The notes: generated by a model not told the origin, from the letters alone. Positions 51,990-60,919 are shown, numbered from the stretch's first letter. The stretch: DNA of 64,000 nt from Paraburkholderia phenazinium (GCF_900100735.1 NZ_FNCJ01000002.1:1-64000), one strand, 5' to 3'. Numbers and translations: made by a program.

Positions 51990-53465
51990 ATGACTACTCA
52001 GACTCTTTCAGCGACACCCGAGCTTCCGCTCGACATGATTGTCTTCGGTGGTGCAGGAGACCTGGCCGCACGCAAACTGCTCCCGGCTCTTTACATGGCG
52101 CACCTGCACGGAAACCTTCCGGCACAAACACGTATTGTCGCGGTGGGTCGTGCTGACTGGTCGCGTGAGCAGTATCTGTCCTTCGTGGAAGAGAACGCGC
52201 GGCCGTTCGTCGACAGCAAAGCACTCGATGCGCCTGGTTGGGACAAGTTCCTCGCTCTGTTCGACTACGTGCGCGTCGAGATCGGATCACCGGCCGACTA
52301 TGCAGGTCTTGCCGAGAAAACTCGCAATGACGCGCTGCGCGTGTTTTATCTCGCAACCTCGCCGGAGCTGTTCACAGCGATCTGCGACAATCTCGCCGCA
52401 TGTCACCTTGTCGACGGCCAGTCGCGCGTCGTGCTCGAGAAACCTCTGGGTCACGATCTTGCCTCGGCACAGGCAATCAATGCTTCTGTTGGGCGTCACT
52501 TTGCAGAAGCGCAGATCTACCGGATCGACCACTATCTTGGCAAGGAGACGGTGCAGAATCTGATGGTTCTGCGTTTTGGGAACGCGATCTTCGGTCCCCT
52601 CTGGCAGGCGCCCTATATCAAAAGCGTACAGATCACGGTGGCGGAAACGGTCGGCGTAGGTAACCGCGCTGGCTTCTACGACAAGACAGGTGCGATGCGG
52701 GACATGGTGCAGAACCACTTGTTGCAACTGTTGTGCATTGTCGCGATGGAACCGCCAGTGTCGCTCGATCCTGACGCTGTGCGCGACGAAAAGCTGAAGG
52801 TTATGCGCTCGTTACGGCCCATGACGATGGCCGACATCGCACGCGATACCGTACGTGGTCAATATATGGCTGGCGCCGTCGGCGGCGAATCGGTCAAAGG
52901 CTACCTGGAAGAGGACAACGTACCTGCCGACAGCAGCGCGGAAACGTTCGTCGCGTTACGTGTACGTATTAACAACTGGCGCTGGGCTAATGTGCCGTTC
53001 TTCTTGCGCACGGGGAAGCGTTTGCGGCAAAAACAGTCCGAGATCGTCATCGAATTTGCTGATTTGCCGTTTTCGATCATTCCAAATGGAACGCGCAAGT
53101 ACGGCAACCGTCTTGTGATCCAACTCCAGCCCGAAGAATCCATCCAGTTGCAGATGCTCGCGAAGGAACCCGGCAGCGGGCTGCAGGTACTGCCAGTGAA
53201 CCTGAATCTCGACTTGCAGCAGGCCCTCGCTGGACGTCGAGCTGAAGCCTACGAGCGGTTGTTGATTGACGTGATCCGAGGCCGTCCGACCCATTTCATG
53301 CGCCGCGACGAACTCGAGGCGGCATGGGCGTGGGTGGAGCCCATTCTCGCCGGATGGCGGGCGCTTGGCGATCGGCCGCGAGCCTATATCGCAGGAACAT
53401 ATGGTCCTGCTGGATCGTCGGCGCTTATGGCACGCGAAAACATGGCGTGGCCAGAGGAAGGATAA
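51990..53465 (+). CDS. zwf: Glucose-6-phosphate 1-dehydrogenase
   Basis: 491 residues from MTTQTLSATPELPLDMIVFG at 51990; the frame reaching back to 51897 is inside the preceding gene. NADP site VFGGAGDLAARKLLPALYMA, active site YRIDHYLGKETVQNLMVLRF, and VLEKPLGHDLASAQAINAS. It oxidises glucose-6-phosphate to 6-phosphogluconolactone, entering the Entner-Doudoroff and pentose phosphate routes. In the scr operon it would use the G6P released by ScrB. It is 20 bp after the PTS fusion gene, with GGAGA 14 bp upstream. Full length. Confidence 0.94.
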   Translation: MTTQTLSATPELPLDMIVFGGAGDLAARKLLPALYMAHLHGNLPAQTRIVAVGRADWSREQYLSFVEENARPFVDSKALDAPGWDKFLALFDYVRVEIGSPADYAGLAEKTRNDALRVFYLATSPELFTAICDNLAACHLVDGQSRVVLEKPLGHDLASAQAINASVGRHFAEAQIYRIDHYLGKETVQNLMVLRFGNAIFGPLWQAPYIKSVQITVAETVGVGNRAGFYDKTGAMRDMVQNHLLQLLCIVAMEPPVSLDPDAVRDEKLKVMRSLRPMTMADIARDTVRGQYMAGAVGGESVKGYLEEDNVPADSSAETFVALRVRINNWRWANVPFFLRTGKRLRQKQSEIVIEFADLPFSIIPNGTRKYGNRLVIQLQPEESIQLQMLAKEPGSGLQVLPVNLNLDLQQALAGRRAEAYERLLIDVIRGRPTHFMRRDELEAAWAWVEPILAGWRALGDRPRAYIAGTYGPAGSSALMARENMAWPEEG

Positions 53466-53482
53466 GTCTCATCGGCCCCGGG

Positions 53483-54347
53483 CGGGGCTTCCTGTGGAGG
53501 GTTGTGACCGATGCCGCCGGTGAGCTGGCGGTGCTCGTAGGCGCCGGTGAAGTACTTGGCGTAGGCGGCCGGCTCGGGATGAAGCGCTCCATTAGCGTCG
53601 CCTTCGAGCGTGATGGCCGGAATGCCGATGGTGGGGTGGGCTGCGAGCTTCGTCTCGATCTCGTCGTATCTGGCTTCACCCTCTGCCAGCTTGATCCGCC
53701 AGCGATAGCTGTTGACGGTAACGGCGACATGGTCAGGGTTCTCGAACGCCGGCGCTGAGCGCTCAAACGTCGCATCGTCAAACCGCCATTTCGGCGACGC
53801 CAGCTCCCAGGTCAGCCTGACAAAATCGTGAGTGTATTGGCCATAACCTATCCGGCCCCGATCGGTGGCGAAGTAGAACAGTTACCACCATTCGCGTTCC
53901 TTCTCGGGCGGTATTGGCTTCAATGCCTGGTCCTCCTGACTGGCGATCGTATACCCGCTGGCCTTTCCGAGGCGTAGCGTCTGACAGGAACCGCGTGGTG
54001 CCATAGCCGCGCAGGTAAGGGACCAGCACGCGGTAACCGGCGGCGGCGAGCGCCGGTGCCACGTCTACGAAGCTGTGAATGTCGTAGGGCCAGCCGTGAA
54101 GCAGCAGGACGGGTGTCCCGTTCGCGGGACCAAGGTCCGCATAGCCGACGTTCAGTTCTCCGGCTTTGATCTGTTTTAAAGGGCCAAACTTAGTGTGCGA
54201 GCCCGGGACGATCGTGGGGATCGTTCGGGAGGTCGGTTCGCTCGCTTCTGCGCTGGCCGGTCCAAACTGGGCGAGAGTGCCAGCGGCCAGGCCGAGCGCA
54301 GCAGTGGCGACAAACTGACGTCGTGTCATTGAGGTGGGTTCGGTCAT
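53483..54347 (-). pseudogene. Broken alpha/beta hydrolase with Tat signal
   Basis: The first part (from MTEPTS at 54347 or MTRRQF at 54329) has a Tat signal (MTRRQFVATAALGLAAGTLA) and an alpha/beta hydrolase start (VLLLHGWPYDIHSFVDVAPA, YRVLVPYLRGYGTTRFLSDA). At about 53956 the homology jumps: after ATPRKGQ the continuing family sequence (GYTIASQEDQALKPIPPEKE) is in another frame, so about 50 codons including the nucleophile elbow are missing. A TAA at 53882-53884 follows EREWW. Downstream the family sequence is readable again (LFYFATDRGRIGYGQYTHDF, ITLEGDANGALHPEPAAYAK) and stops at HNPPQEAP, next to the zwf end. No active enzyme can be made. Confidence 0.85.
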
Positions 54348-54388
54348 CTCACATTCCTTTTGGATGTCGGTGGTGGTCCTGATATCGG

Positions 54389-55738
54389 TTATGTGCGTAG
54401 GGGGCGCAGACCCGCGCGGACCTCTTCGGCGAATATTTGCGGCTGTTCCCACGCCGCAAAGTGCCCACCCTTTGCGGGCTTGTTGTAGTAGATGAGGTTG
54501 TGATACGCCCGCTCTGTCCAGCTGCGCGGCGCCTGATAGTTCTCACCGGGAAACGCACTCACAGCAGCCGGAACGGAGACGTCAGCGGCGGCATAAAAGT
54601 TGAAGTGCGATTCCCAATAGATGCGAGCCGCGGAAATCCCCGTGTTGGTCAGCCAGTAGAGCGTGATGTCGTCGATAACATCGTCTCTTGTCAGGTATCC
54701 TGAGGAAAATCCGTTGACCGTTCGACCGTACACGGCCGACGTCATCACCGCAGCCGGCTGGCCGTTACCGTCGGGGTGATCCATCAGCCAGCTTGCCAGC
54801 GCAATCGGCGAGTCCGACAGGCCGTACAACGTTTGTGGGCGGGTGCCCTGTTCGACTGCGTAGCCGCGCCGCTTCGACAAGCCGAGTAACTGCTCGTATG
54901 CGTGCCTTTCGTCGTCCGTGAGGTTAGCCGGAGCCGGACTATTGTCCTGAAGCGCCTTGACGATCTCGGGCGGAATCGTCGCCGGGAGATTGACGTGGAT
55001 GCCCAGCAATTCCGGCGGAGCCTGTTTGGCCATCACGTTCGAGACAATCGCCCCCAGGTCGCCGCCTTGCGATGCAAATTTCTCGTATCCCAGACGCTTC
55101 ATGAGCAGTACCCAGGCGCGCGCGGTGCGCTCCGGACCCCAGCCAGTGGTGGTCGGTTTGCCTGAGAATCCGTAGCCCGGCAAGGACGGAATCACCAGAT
55201 GAAACGCGTCCGACGCGCTCGCGCCATGTGCCGTGGGATTGCTCAACAGATCGATAATCTTGAACTGCTCGATGATCGAGCCGGGCCAGCCGTGCGTGAC
55301 GATCAGCGGCATCGCGTTTTCGTGTTTCGAACGAACGTGGATGAAGTGAATATCCAGTCCGTCGATCTCGGTCACGAAATTCGGATATGAGTTCAGCTTT
55401 GCTTCGCACTTGCGCCAGTCGTAATCGGTCGACCAATGGCGAGCGAGTTCCTGAATCATCGCGAGCGGCACGCCCTGCGTGTCATCCGTCACCGTCTCAC
55501 GATCAGGCCATCTCGTCGCCTTGATGCGTCGCCGCAAATCGACCAGTTGCGATTCCGGCACATGGATACGTAGTGGACGAATGGCGGTCTTGTCGCCCGT
55601 TGCCGGAGCCGCTTCGGCGATTGCCTGATTCGTGTCCGCAAAAGCGAGCTGGCTCAAAGAGCCCGCAGCGATGGTTGCCGCTGCTACGCCAATGAAACGA
55701 CGGCGCGACGGAACCTGAGGATTGCTGTTGTCTGACAT
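54389..55738 (-). CDS. Epoxide hydrolase-family alpha/beta hydrolase, Tat-exported
   Basis: 449 residues. A Tat signal (SRRRFIGVAAATIAAGSLSQ) precedes the epoxide-hydrolase N-terminal domain (IRPLRIHVPESQLVDLRRRI, KATRWPD). The hydrolase core has the oxyanion motif HGWPGS (149-154), the nucleophile D227 in FASQGGDLGAIVSN and the catalytic His in AKGGHFAAWEQPQIF. It is a soluble juvenile-hormone-epoxide-hydrolase-like protein; real substrate unknown. The signal peptide implies a periplasmic place of action. It lies 41 bp upstream of the broken hydrolase in the same direction, so they were probably one operon. Confidence 0.88.
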   Translation of the reverse strand: MSDNSNPQVPSRRRFIGVAAATIAAGSLSQLAFADTNQAIAEAAPATGDKTAIRPLRIHVPESQLVDLRRRIKATRWPDRETVTDDTQGVPLAMIQELARHWSTDYDWRKCEAKLNSYPNFVTEIDGLDIHFIHVRSKHENAMPLIVTHGWPGSIIEQFKIIDLLSNPTAHGASASDAFHLVIPSLPGYGFSGKPTTTGWGPERTARAWVLLMKRLGYEKFASQGGDLGAIVSNVMAKQAPPELLGIHVNLPATIPPEIVKALQDNSPAPANLTDDERHAYEQLLGLSKRRGYAVEQGTRPQTLYGLSDSPIALASWLMDHPDGNGQPAAVMTSAVYGRTVNGFSSGYLTRDDVIDDITLYWLTNTGISAARIYWESHFNFYAAADVSVPAAVSAFPGENYQAPRSWTERAYHNLIYYNKPAKGGHFAAWEQPQIFAEEVRAGLRPLRT

Positions 55739-55997
55739 AAGATCTCCTGGTGTCGATGTGGCTAGGTTTCAAGCGGTGGCGTCACCGTGGGTGAACTCGG
55801 CGGCATGGCGTTTCCCTTTTCGATGCGTTCAAACAGGTTGAGGTTGGGTGGCTTGCGGGGGCTTGTGGAAGGTGTGTATGCACATATGAGCGCGGAAGCA
55901 GAACGTTAGTACGGCTTCTCAGATAGATATAGATGCCTGACTAAAGGACTTCAACGTGATGAATGTGCGCACAGATGCCACAGTCGATTTCCTGGGA

Positions 55998-56990
55998 TCA
56001 GGCAACCGTGGTGCCCAGATCGTCGGGGTCTTGTTGCGTGCTCGACTTGGGGTGCGCGGCGCGTTCGTGAAGGTTCGCGGTGGGCGTACGGTCGATCAGG
56101 AGACTCAGCAGTTCGGGGCGGTTGTAGTGGCCAGCCGAGTCCATTAACATCTTGCGCCGGTCGATCTGCGTGAAATCGAGGTCAGCGATGACCTCGCCCT
56201 CACCGGAGCGGAGCGGTTCGCCGATCAGCATGCCGTCGGGGTTCACGATGGTGGTGAAGCAGCCGCCCGAGATCGGACCAATCGAGCAGCCCGTGTCTTT
56301 CATGATCTGCGCCTGCTGGTCGGCGTCCAGCCAGGCCGTTGCGTTCACGACGAAGCAGCCGGATTCCAAGGCGTGCTGGCGGATATTGATTTCCATCCTT
56401 TGGGCAAATCTCTCGCCGAAGGCGGAGCCCGGATACATGGCCGAATGGATCTGCTCGCCGTCCGCCATCATCGCGTAGCGTGCCAGCGGGTTGTTGTGTT
56501 CAAAGCATGCGAGCTGGCCAATCCGGCCGACCTTGCTGTCGACGGCGCGCAGGCCCGAGCCATCGCCCTGACCCCAGATCATGCGTTCGAAATGGGTGGG
56601 GGTGATCTTGCGGCGACGCTGGATCAGGGTGCCGTCGGCGTCGAACAGCAACTGCGTGTTGTAGAGGGTGCCGCCGTCCCGCTCGTTGACGCCGATGGAC
56701 ACCACCATGCCTGCCTTGCGGGCAGCCTCGCCGATCGCATCGGTCGCGGGGGAGGGAACTGTCACGGACTGTTCCAGCAGTCGCAGATGCTCGGTTCCGG
56801 ACAGAAGCTGAACGCCTGTCTGGACGGCGGAAAAATACGGGTAGTAAGGCACCACGGTCTCCGGGAACGTGGCGAACTGCACACCCTTCTGACCAAGTTC
56901 GAGGATCTTTTGTACGACCTTTTCAACGGTCGCCTCACGGCTGTACAGCACAGGGCTGATCTGGACCGCGGCGGCTTTGACGACTTTCAT
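55998..56990 (-). CDS. Nitrilase, Nit6803-like
   Basis: 330 residues from MKVVKAAAVQISPVLYSREA at 56990, with GGAG 6 bp upstream; the frame to 57050 lacks a ribosome site. The Glu-Lys-Cys triad is visible as E44 (FATFPETVVPYYPYF), K128 (QRRRKITPTHFERM) and C162 (QLACFEHNNPLARYA). The blocks HALESGCFVVNATAWLDADQ and DTGCSIGPISGGCFT are what I recall from the cyanobacterial Nit6803 nitrilase, which hydrolyses aliphatic and aromatic nitriles to acid and ammonia. Its neighbours are Ohr upstream and an epoxide hydrolase downstream, all leftward. Confidence 0.9.
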   Translation of the reverse strand: MKVVKAAAVQISPVLYSREATVEKVVQKILELGQKGVQFATFPETVVPYYPYFSAVQTGVQLLSGTEHLRLLEQSVTVPSPATDAIGEAARKAGMVVSIGVNERDGGTLYNTQLLFDADGTLIQRRRKITPTHFERMIWGQGDGSGLRAVDSKVGRIGQLACFEHNNPLARYAMMADGEQIHSAMYPGSAFGERFAQRMEINIRQHALESGCFVVNATAWLDADQQAQIMKDTGCSIGPISGGCFTTIVNPDGMLIGEPLRSGEGEVIADLDFTQIDRRKMLMDSAGHYNRPELLSLLIDRTPTANLHERAAHPKSSTQQDPDDLGTTVA

Positions 56991-57095
56991 TGCAAACTCC
57001 TTTAGTGGTACGGACGAGCACAACGCCTTCCTGCTATGTCCCATACGCAATACATCGGCTGGCGGAAATTCTGATCCGCCAGCCGTCTATCCGGT

Positions 57096-57527
57096 TTATA
57101 CGAGCGTGAACGAAACATCCACATTGCCGCGCGTCGCCTTGGAATACGGGCAGGTCTGATGCGCCCCGGCTACCACCGCCTGAGCAACCTCGGGCGGGAG
57201 GCCGGGAAGGCTCACGTTCAGACGTGCCTGGATGAAATACGCGCCGTCGGTGGTTCCGAGATCGATCTCGGCATCGACGCTGGTGTCGGGCGGCAACCCG
57301 ACATTCAAGGCGTGTGCAGCCTTGCCCATCGCGCCGATAAAGCATGCCGACCAGCCGGCAGCGAGCAGTTGCTCGGGATTCGTCCCGGCACCCGCCGAAC
57401 CCGGGGGCGAGAGCTGGATGTCGAGGCGGCCGTCTGAACTGCGCGCGGCCCCATTGCGGCCGCCAGTCGTGTGAGTCTTGCCTGTGTACAGGACGTTTTC
57501 GATTTGGGTCACTTCGGGTTGCTCCAA
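57096..57527 (-). CDS. ohr: Organic hydroperoxide resistance protein (OsmC/Ohr)
   Basis: 143 residues. The two redox-active cysteines are C62 (NPEQLLAAGWSACFIGAMGK) and C126 (GAHQTCPYSKATRGNVDVSF); the Arg/Glu of the Ohr active site precede them in the usual positions (GRNGAARSSDGRLDIQL). Ohr reduces organic hydroperoxides with dihydrolipoyl-protein thiols. Length and both Cys blocks match Ohr rather than OsmC. No OhrR (MarR) gene is next to it, which is unusual. The nitrilase gene is 105 bp downstream. Confidence 0.92.
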   Translation of the reverse strand: MEQPEVTQIENVLYTGKTHTTGGRNGAARSSDGRLDIQLSPPGSAGAGTNPEQLLAAGWSACFIGAMGKAAHALNVGLPPDTSVDAEIDLGTTDGAYFIQARLNVSLPGLPPEVAQAVVAGAHQTCPYSKATRGNVDVSFTLV

Positions 57528-57774
57528 TAGGTCTGGTGATAGGTAAACAATGGTGCGTTCATCGACAGGCCACGGGCTTTCCGGTAGCGAAACCGAGGAG
57601 GAAACCGTTGCGGCGCAGGTTCAATGCACGATGGACGTATTGGAGTGCCCGGATGTATCCCACATGTGTCCGGGCCGGGTGGTTTGTGTAAGTGCGTGTA
57701 TCAATGCACCTGGCGGATACATTGCGATACAAAGAGGAGTGGTTTGTCGGCGGGACCTAACCAGGAATACTGTG

Positions 57775-58797
57775 CTACTCGCGTTCCGTATCGTCGACCA
57801 CGGAGGCGCGCCCAAAGCGCATTTGATATTCGCTGGGCGACAGACTGGTCTTGCGCTTGAACAACTGTCGAAATGTGCTGATGTCGCCGTAGCCGACCCG
57901 CTGGCTCACCCTATCGACGCTGATGGGCCTTGATTCGAGCAATTGTTTCGCCACTTCGATGCGCAGGTTCTGGAGATACGCCAATGGCGCGAGGCCGACT
58001 GCCTGCTTGAAACGCCGGTTAAGCGTCCGTTCGCTGACAGCGAGCCAGGCGGCGAGCTCACTCAGCCGGAATCCTTGCTGAAGTGTGGCCTCCATGCGCT
58101 GCTGAGCCCGCGCGACGAGCGGGTCGGCATGTCCGTGTTCGTCGAGAAGCGTTGCAAAGGATGCCTGAGAAGTCCGGTTCATGTCGATCAATAACGACTT
58201 GGCGGTCTTCGCGGCAAGCTTCTCGCCAGCGAACATCTCGACCAGCCGTACGGCGAGGTTGAGATACGACGTCACTGAACCGCCCGAAAGAATGCCATCT
58301 CCTCCGGTCAGGACTTCGCGGGCTCGAAGTTCGACATGCGGATAACGCTGGGCGAAGTCAGCCGCTTTGGCCCAGTGTGTGGTGGCGACCCGGCCGTCGA
58401 GCAAGCCCGCCTCAGCAAGCAGGTAGTTGCCGGTGCAGTATGCGGCCAGCACGGCGCCCGCCTTGTGCTGGCGCCGTAGAGCAGAAGACAGCGCATTCAA
58501 CTGCTCCCGGCGGCCGACGAACTCGTCCATATTGGAGAAAAAGGGCGCCGCTAGCAAAATCGCGTCGGCACGCTTGCGAGGATCGATTTTGCCGTCTACG
58601 GGTACGCTCTGACCCGAAGCAGCCCTGACCGATTGTCCGTCAGGCGATTCCACGCGCCACGCGAAAATGGGCGAAGGGGTCGGCCCGCGCGTAGCCTCCT
58701 GGGCACTCAGGAGGTTGGCTGCATTGAAGACGTCGATGGGGCCCGCGACGCCCGATGCCATGATTCCGTCATAGACCCAGATCCGGATAGTGACCAT
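57775..58797 (-). CDS. GlxA-family transcriptional regulator (DJ-1/PfpI plus AraC HTH)
   Basis: 340 residues. Residues about 1-190 are a DJ-1/PfpI-like domain (RIWVYDGIMASGVAGPIDVF, LAAYCTGNYLLAEAGLLDGR with a Cys at the elbow, REVLTGGDGILSGGSVTSYL). About 225-330 is the AraC DNA-binding domain (FRLSELAAWLAVSERTLNRR, PLAYLQNLRIEVAKQLLESR, GYGDISTFRQLFKRKTSLSP). Such regulators often sense small metabolites through the inactive amidase-like domain. It is divergent from a tautomerase gene starting 120 bp away, its most likely target, and is codirectional with ohr 247 bp downstream. Confidence 0.9.
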   Translation of the reverse strand: MVTIRIWVYDGIMASGVAGPIDVFNAANLLSAQEATRGPTPSPIFAWRVESPDGQSVRAASGQSVPVDGKIDPRKRADAILLAAPFFSNMDEFVGRREQLNALSSALRRQHKAGAVLAAYCTGNYLLAEAGLLDGRVATTHWAKAADFAQRYPHVELRAREVLTGGDGILSGGSVTSYLNLAVRLVEMFAGEKLAAKTAKSLLIDMNRTSQASFATLLDEHGHADPLVARAQQRMEATLQQGFRLSELAAWLAVSERTLNRRFKQAVGLAPLAYLQNLRIEVAKQLLESRPISVDRVSQRVGYGDISTFRQLFKRKTSLSPSEYQMRFGRASVVDDTERE

Positions 58798-58917
58798 TTG
58801 GCGACCGTTTGCGTGCTTGGCTGATATTCCTCGAATGATGGCAATAATGCCACTTCCCCACCCCCCGGTAAACCCGCATCATCGCTAGGCCAAAACACCT
58901 GAAGAAGGAATTTCACC

Positions 58918-59445
58918 ATGCCAATGATCGACGCACTGTGGCCGGAAGGCGCCTTGACCTCTGAGGCGGAAGCACGTCTGGTAAAAGAATTGTCTGACAT
59001 TTTGATCAAAGCGGAAGGCTACGATCCGGCCGATCCGATTGCGCAAAGCGTCACGGTGTTTCATCTGCATCGACCCGCCGCGGTATTCGTCGGCGGGGAA
59101 CGCTTCAATGCGGCGCGCTACCGGATCATTCCTTCGGCGCCCGAGGGGCAATACACCGATGAGATCCGTAGCAAGCTGGTAAGAGACGTGACGGAAGCGG
59201 TGGCTCGCGCCGAGAGCCGGCCGTTCGAAGAGGTTGCACCGCGCGTTTGGGTGTTCCCAACGGAGATCCCCGATGGCCAGTGGGGCAGTCGTGGCGCTAT
59301 CTGGACGCTGCCTGCCATTCACGCCATGCTGGCCGGGGCGTCCGAACGGAGCGCCGGCGAGGAGCGGCTGGCGCGCAGACGCCGCGAAAAGGCACGCATC
59401 ACGCTCGGAGCCGCTCTTGATGCCGTTAGCTCGGCACCGAATTGA
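58918..59445 (+). CDS. Tautomerase-superfamily protein
   Basis: 175 residues starting MPMIDALWPEGALTSEAEAR: the catalytic Pro2 of the tautomerase/MIF superfamily is present. The core has KELSDILIKAEGYDPADPIA, SVTVFHLHRPAAVFVGGERF and YRIIPSAPEGQYTDEIRSKL. It is longer than 4-oxalocrotonate tautomerase (about 62 aa) and near the size of two fused beta-alpha-beta units plus a C-terminal Arg/Glu-rich tail. Substrate unknown. It begins 120 bp from the divergent GlxA-type regulator and is 13 bp from the next gene, so the two form an operon. Confidence 0.78.
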   Translation: MPMIDALWPEGALTSEAEARLVKELSDILIKAEGYDPADPIAQSVTVFHLHRPAAVFVGGERFNAARYRIIPSAPEGQYTDEIRSKLVRDVTEAVARAESRPFEEVAPRVWVFPTEIPDGQWGSRGAIWTLPAIHAMLAGASERSAGEERLARRRREKARITLGAALDAVSSAPN

Positions 59446-59458
59446 AGGAGAACCCACC

Positions 59459-59899
59459 ATGAAATTCAACGATACGGCGCCGGTCACGGCGTCTGCAGAG
59501 GGTTTGCCGCTCTGGCTGGCCAGACTCGCCGAAAATGCGACGCTTGAGGCGACCGTCCTGAAGCGCCCGGTCGAGGGGCGGGCCGACATCCTGGCTGTGA
59601 TCAAGCACGCGGTCTCGCTCTACGAGTTCCAGCAGCACAGCTACAAGGGCGAGATAGGCAACGGACTTTATATGGAGTCCTATCGCTCGCAGATTCAAGG
59701 CGTGCTAATCGAAACCCTGCTCGTGGCTCACATGAACGAACAGGGCGAGGCGGATTCTGTAGTAATCAACCATCGCCCGCTGGGTGCGGCGCAGCTGTTT
59801 TCGAATCTGATGTGGGAGCGGGTTGACGAACGGTTCCGCGACCTCTATCTGACTGGACCGGAAGCGGCAGCATTGAATGCGGCTTCCGGTGCGAGTTGA
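59459..59899 (+). CDS. NTF2-like (SnoaL-type) protein
   Basis: 146 residues from MKFNDTAPVTASAEGLPLWL at 59459, with AAGGAGAA upstream. The mid-section suits an NTF2/SnoaL cone fold: NATLEATVLKRPVEGRADIL, AVSLYEFQQHSYKGEIGNGL, YMESYRSQIQGVLIETLLVA and ADSVVINHRPLGAAQLFSNL. Members are small-molecule isomerases, hydratases or binding proteins. No catalytic residue set can be named. It is translated with the tautomerase 13 bp upstream, and both are probably controlled by the GlxA-type regulator. Confidence 0.75.
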   Translation: MKFNDTAPVTASAEGLPLWLARLAENATLEATVLKRPVEGRADILAVIKHAVSLYEFQQHSYKGEIGNGLYMESYRSQIQGVLIETLLVAHMNEQGEADSVVINHRPLGAAQLFSNLMWERVDERFRDLYLTGPEAAALNAASGAS

Positions 59900-59966
59900 T
59901 CGCGATTGCCCGGCTGGTGCATGCGGGAACGACGGAAGGGGCCGCTTGCACCGGCCTCTTCCGTGA

Positions 59967-60587
59967 TTAGCTCTGGCTCAGCAAACGAGCGGCAATCGGA
60001 TACAGCGTCATCACCAGTAGCAGCGCCATTACCACGTTGAAGATGCGTAGCCGCTTCGGGTCTGTGAGCACCTGCCGCATCGCCTGGCCAAAAGCCGCCC
60101 ACAGGCAGATGCACGGAAAGCCGATCACATAAAACAGCACGGCCATCAGCATGACATTGGTGCCGAAATTCTCGCTCACGTGAATAGTCGTGGCCGCAGT
60201 CAGCACCATCATCCATGCCTTCGGATTGACCCACTGGAAGGCGATAGCCTCGAAGAATTTCATGGGCCGGCGCTCGCCCTTGCGCAGTTTCACTTCGCCG
60301 GACGTGCCGATCTTCCACGCGAGATACAGCAGGTAGGCGACGCTGGCGACCTCCAGCACCGAGTACAGCACCGGAAAACGGTGAAACGCCTCACCGAGCC
60401 CGAAGCCGACCGATAGCATCAGCAACACCACACCCGCGCTGATGCCGAACAGATGCGGCAGGGTGCGACGAAAGCCGAAATTGACGCCCGAGGCAAGCAA
60501 CATGGTGTTGTTCGGCCCAGGCGTGATAGTGGTGACGAGCGCGAACAGGATGCCGGCGGGCAGCGCGCTCAGAGATTCGAGGGACAT
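59967..60587 (-). CDS. LysE-family amino acid exporter
   Basis: 206 residues with about six membrane segments. The opening GILFALVTTITPGPNNTMLL with the TPGPN motif is diagnostic of LysE/RhtB exporters; GFRRTLPHLFGISAGVVLLM, YLLYLAWKIGTSGE and FFEAIAFQWVNPKAWMMVLT follow. It exports an amino acid or similar solute; the substrate is unknown. Three GTACAG repeats lie 50-90 bp upstream of its start. It converges with the NTF2-like gene. Confidence 0.9.
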   Translation of the reverse strand: MSLESLSALPAGILFALVTTITPGPNNTMLLASGVNFGFRRTLPHLFGISAGVVLLMLSVGFGLGEAFHRFPVLYSVLEVASVAYLLYLAWKIGTSGEVKLRKGERRPMKFFEAIAFQWVNPKAWMMVLTAATTIHVSENFGTNVMLMAVLFYVIGFPCICLWAAFGQAMRQVLTDPKRLRIFNVVMALLLVMTLYPIAARLLSQS

Positions 60588-60637
60588 GGGTGGCTCCGGT
60601 GTCGATGCGTTTTAACGCAGTTTATCGACCCGGGCCA

Positions 60638-60678
60638 GTACAGTAACGGTACAGATTTGCCGATGGTGTCCGGTACAG
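60638..60678. promoter_or_regulatory. Three GTACAG direct repeats upstream of the LysE exporter
   Basis: GTACAG occurs at 60638-60643, 60649-60654 and 60673-60678, spaced 11 and 24 bp; the last two share GGTACAGAT. The spacing places all three on about one DNA face. The same hexamer is part of the MocR-site palindrome at 42590-42597, so a MocR-type regulator is a possibility. Confidence 0.4.
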
Positions 60679-60774
60679 ATCGCGGACGTGGTGCTCTACG
60701 CGGCGAAACCGGCCGGCCGGGGCGCCTGGTGCTGGGCCCGGATGTCCTCCGAGGACGACGGCTCCTTGCGGTGA
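60679..60774 (+). pseudogene. Possible remnant of a GGDEF-domain C-terminus
   Basis: An in-frame stretch reads IADVVLYAAKPAGRGAWCWA and ends at TGA 60772-60774. This looks like the last helix of GGDEF domains (ADxALYxAKxxGRxR). No upstream part of such a gene is readable, so it may be a leftover of a deleted duplicate of the next gene, or chance. Confidence 0.25.
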
Positions 60775-60919
60775 TATCGGGCCGATACCCGTACTAAGCA
60801 CATTATCTTCAGACTATTTCCGCAATGGGGATCCTGCGGCTATTGCCGAGCGCAGAGCGGTTCTGAGTTTGTTTGGCCTGTAGAATGTCTCCCGTCCAGG
60901 TAACTCGCCCACGGAGAGA

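Larger units (their letters stand above)
60588..60919. other. 332-bp intergenic region between divergent lysE and GGDEF genes
   Basis: It holds the GTACAG repeat cluster near the lysE-type gene, then a stretch with GGDEF-like protein coding remnants, then the leader of the GAF-GGDEF gene. No complete gene was found. Confidence 0.5.

Noticed and set aside
53324..53758. Rightward 144-codon frame overlapping the end of zwf
   Set aside because: It is antisense to the readable C-terminal part of the broken hydrolase, which explains its openness.
57550..57933. 127-codon rightward frame between ohr and the GlxA-type gene
   Set aside because: Its second half is antisense to the AraC domain of the GlxA-type gene and no family pattern is seen.
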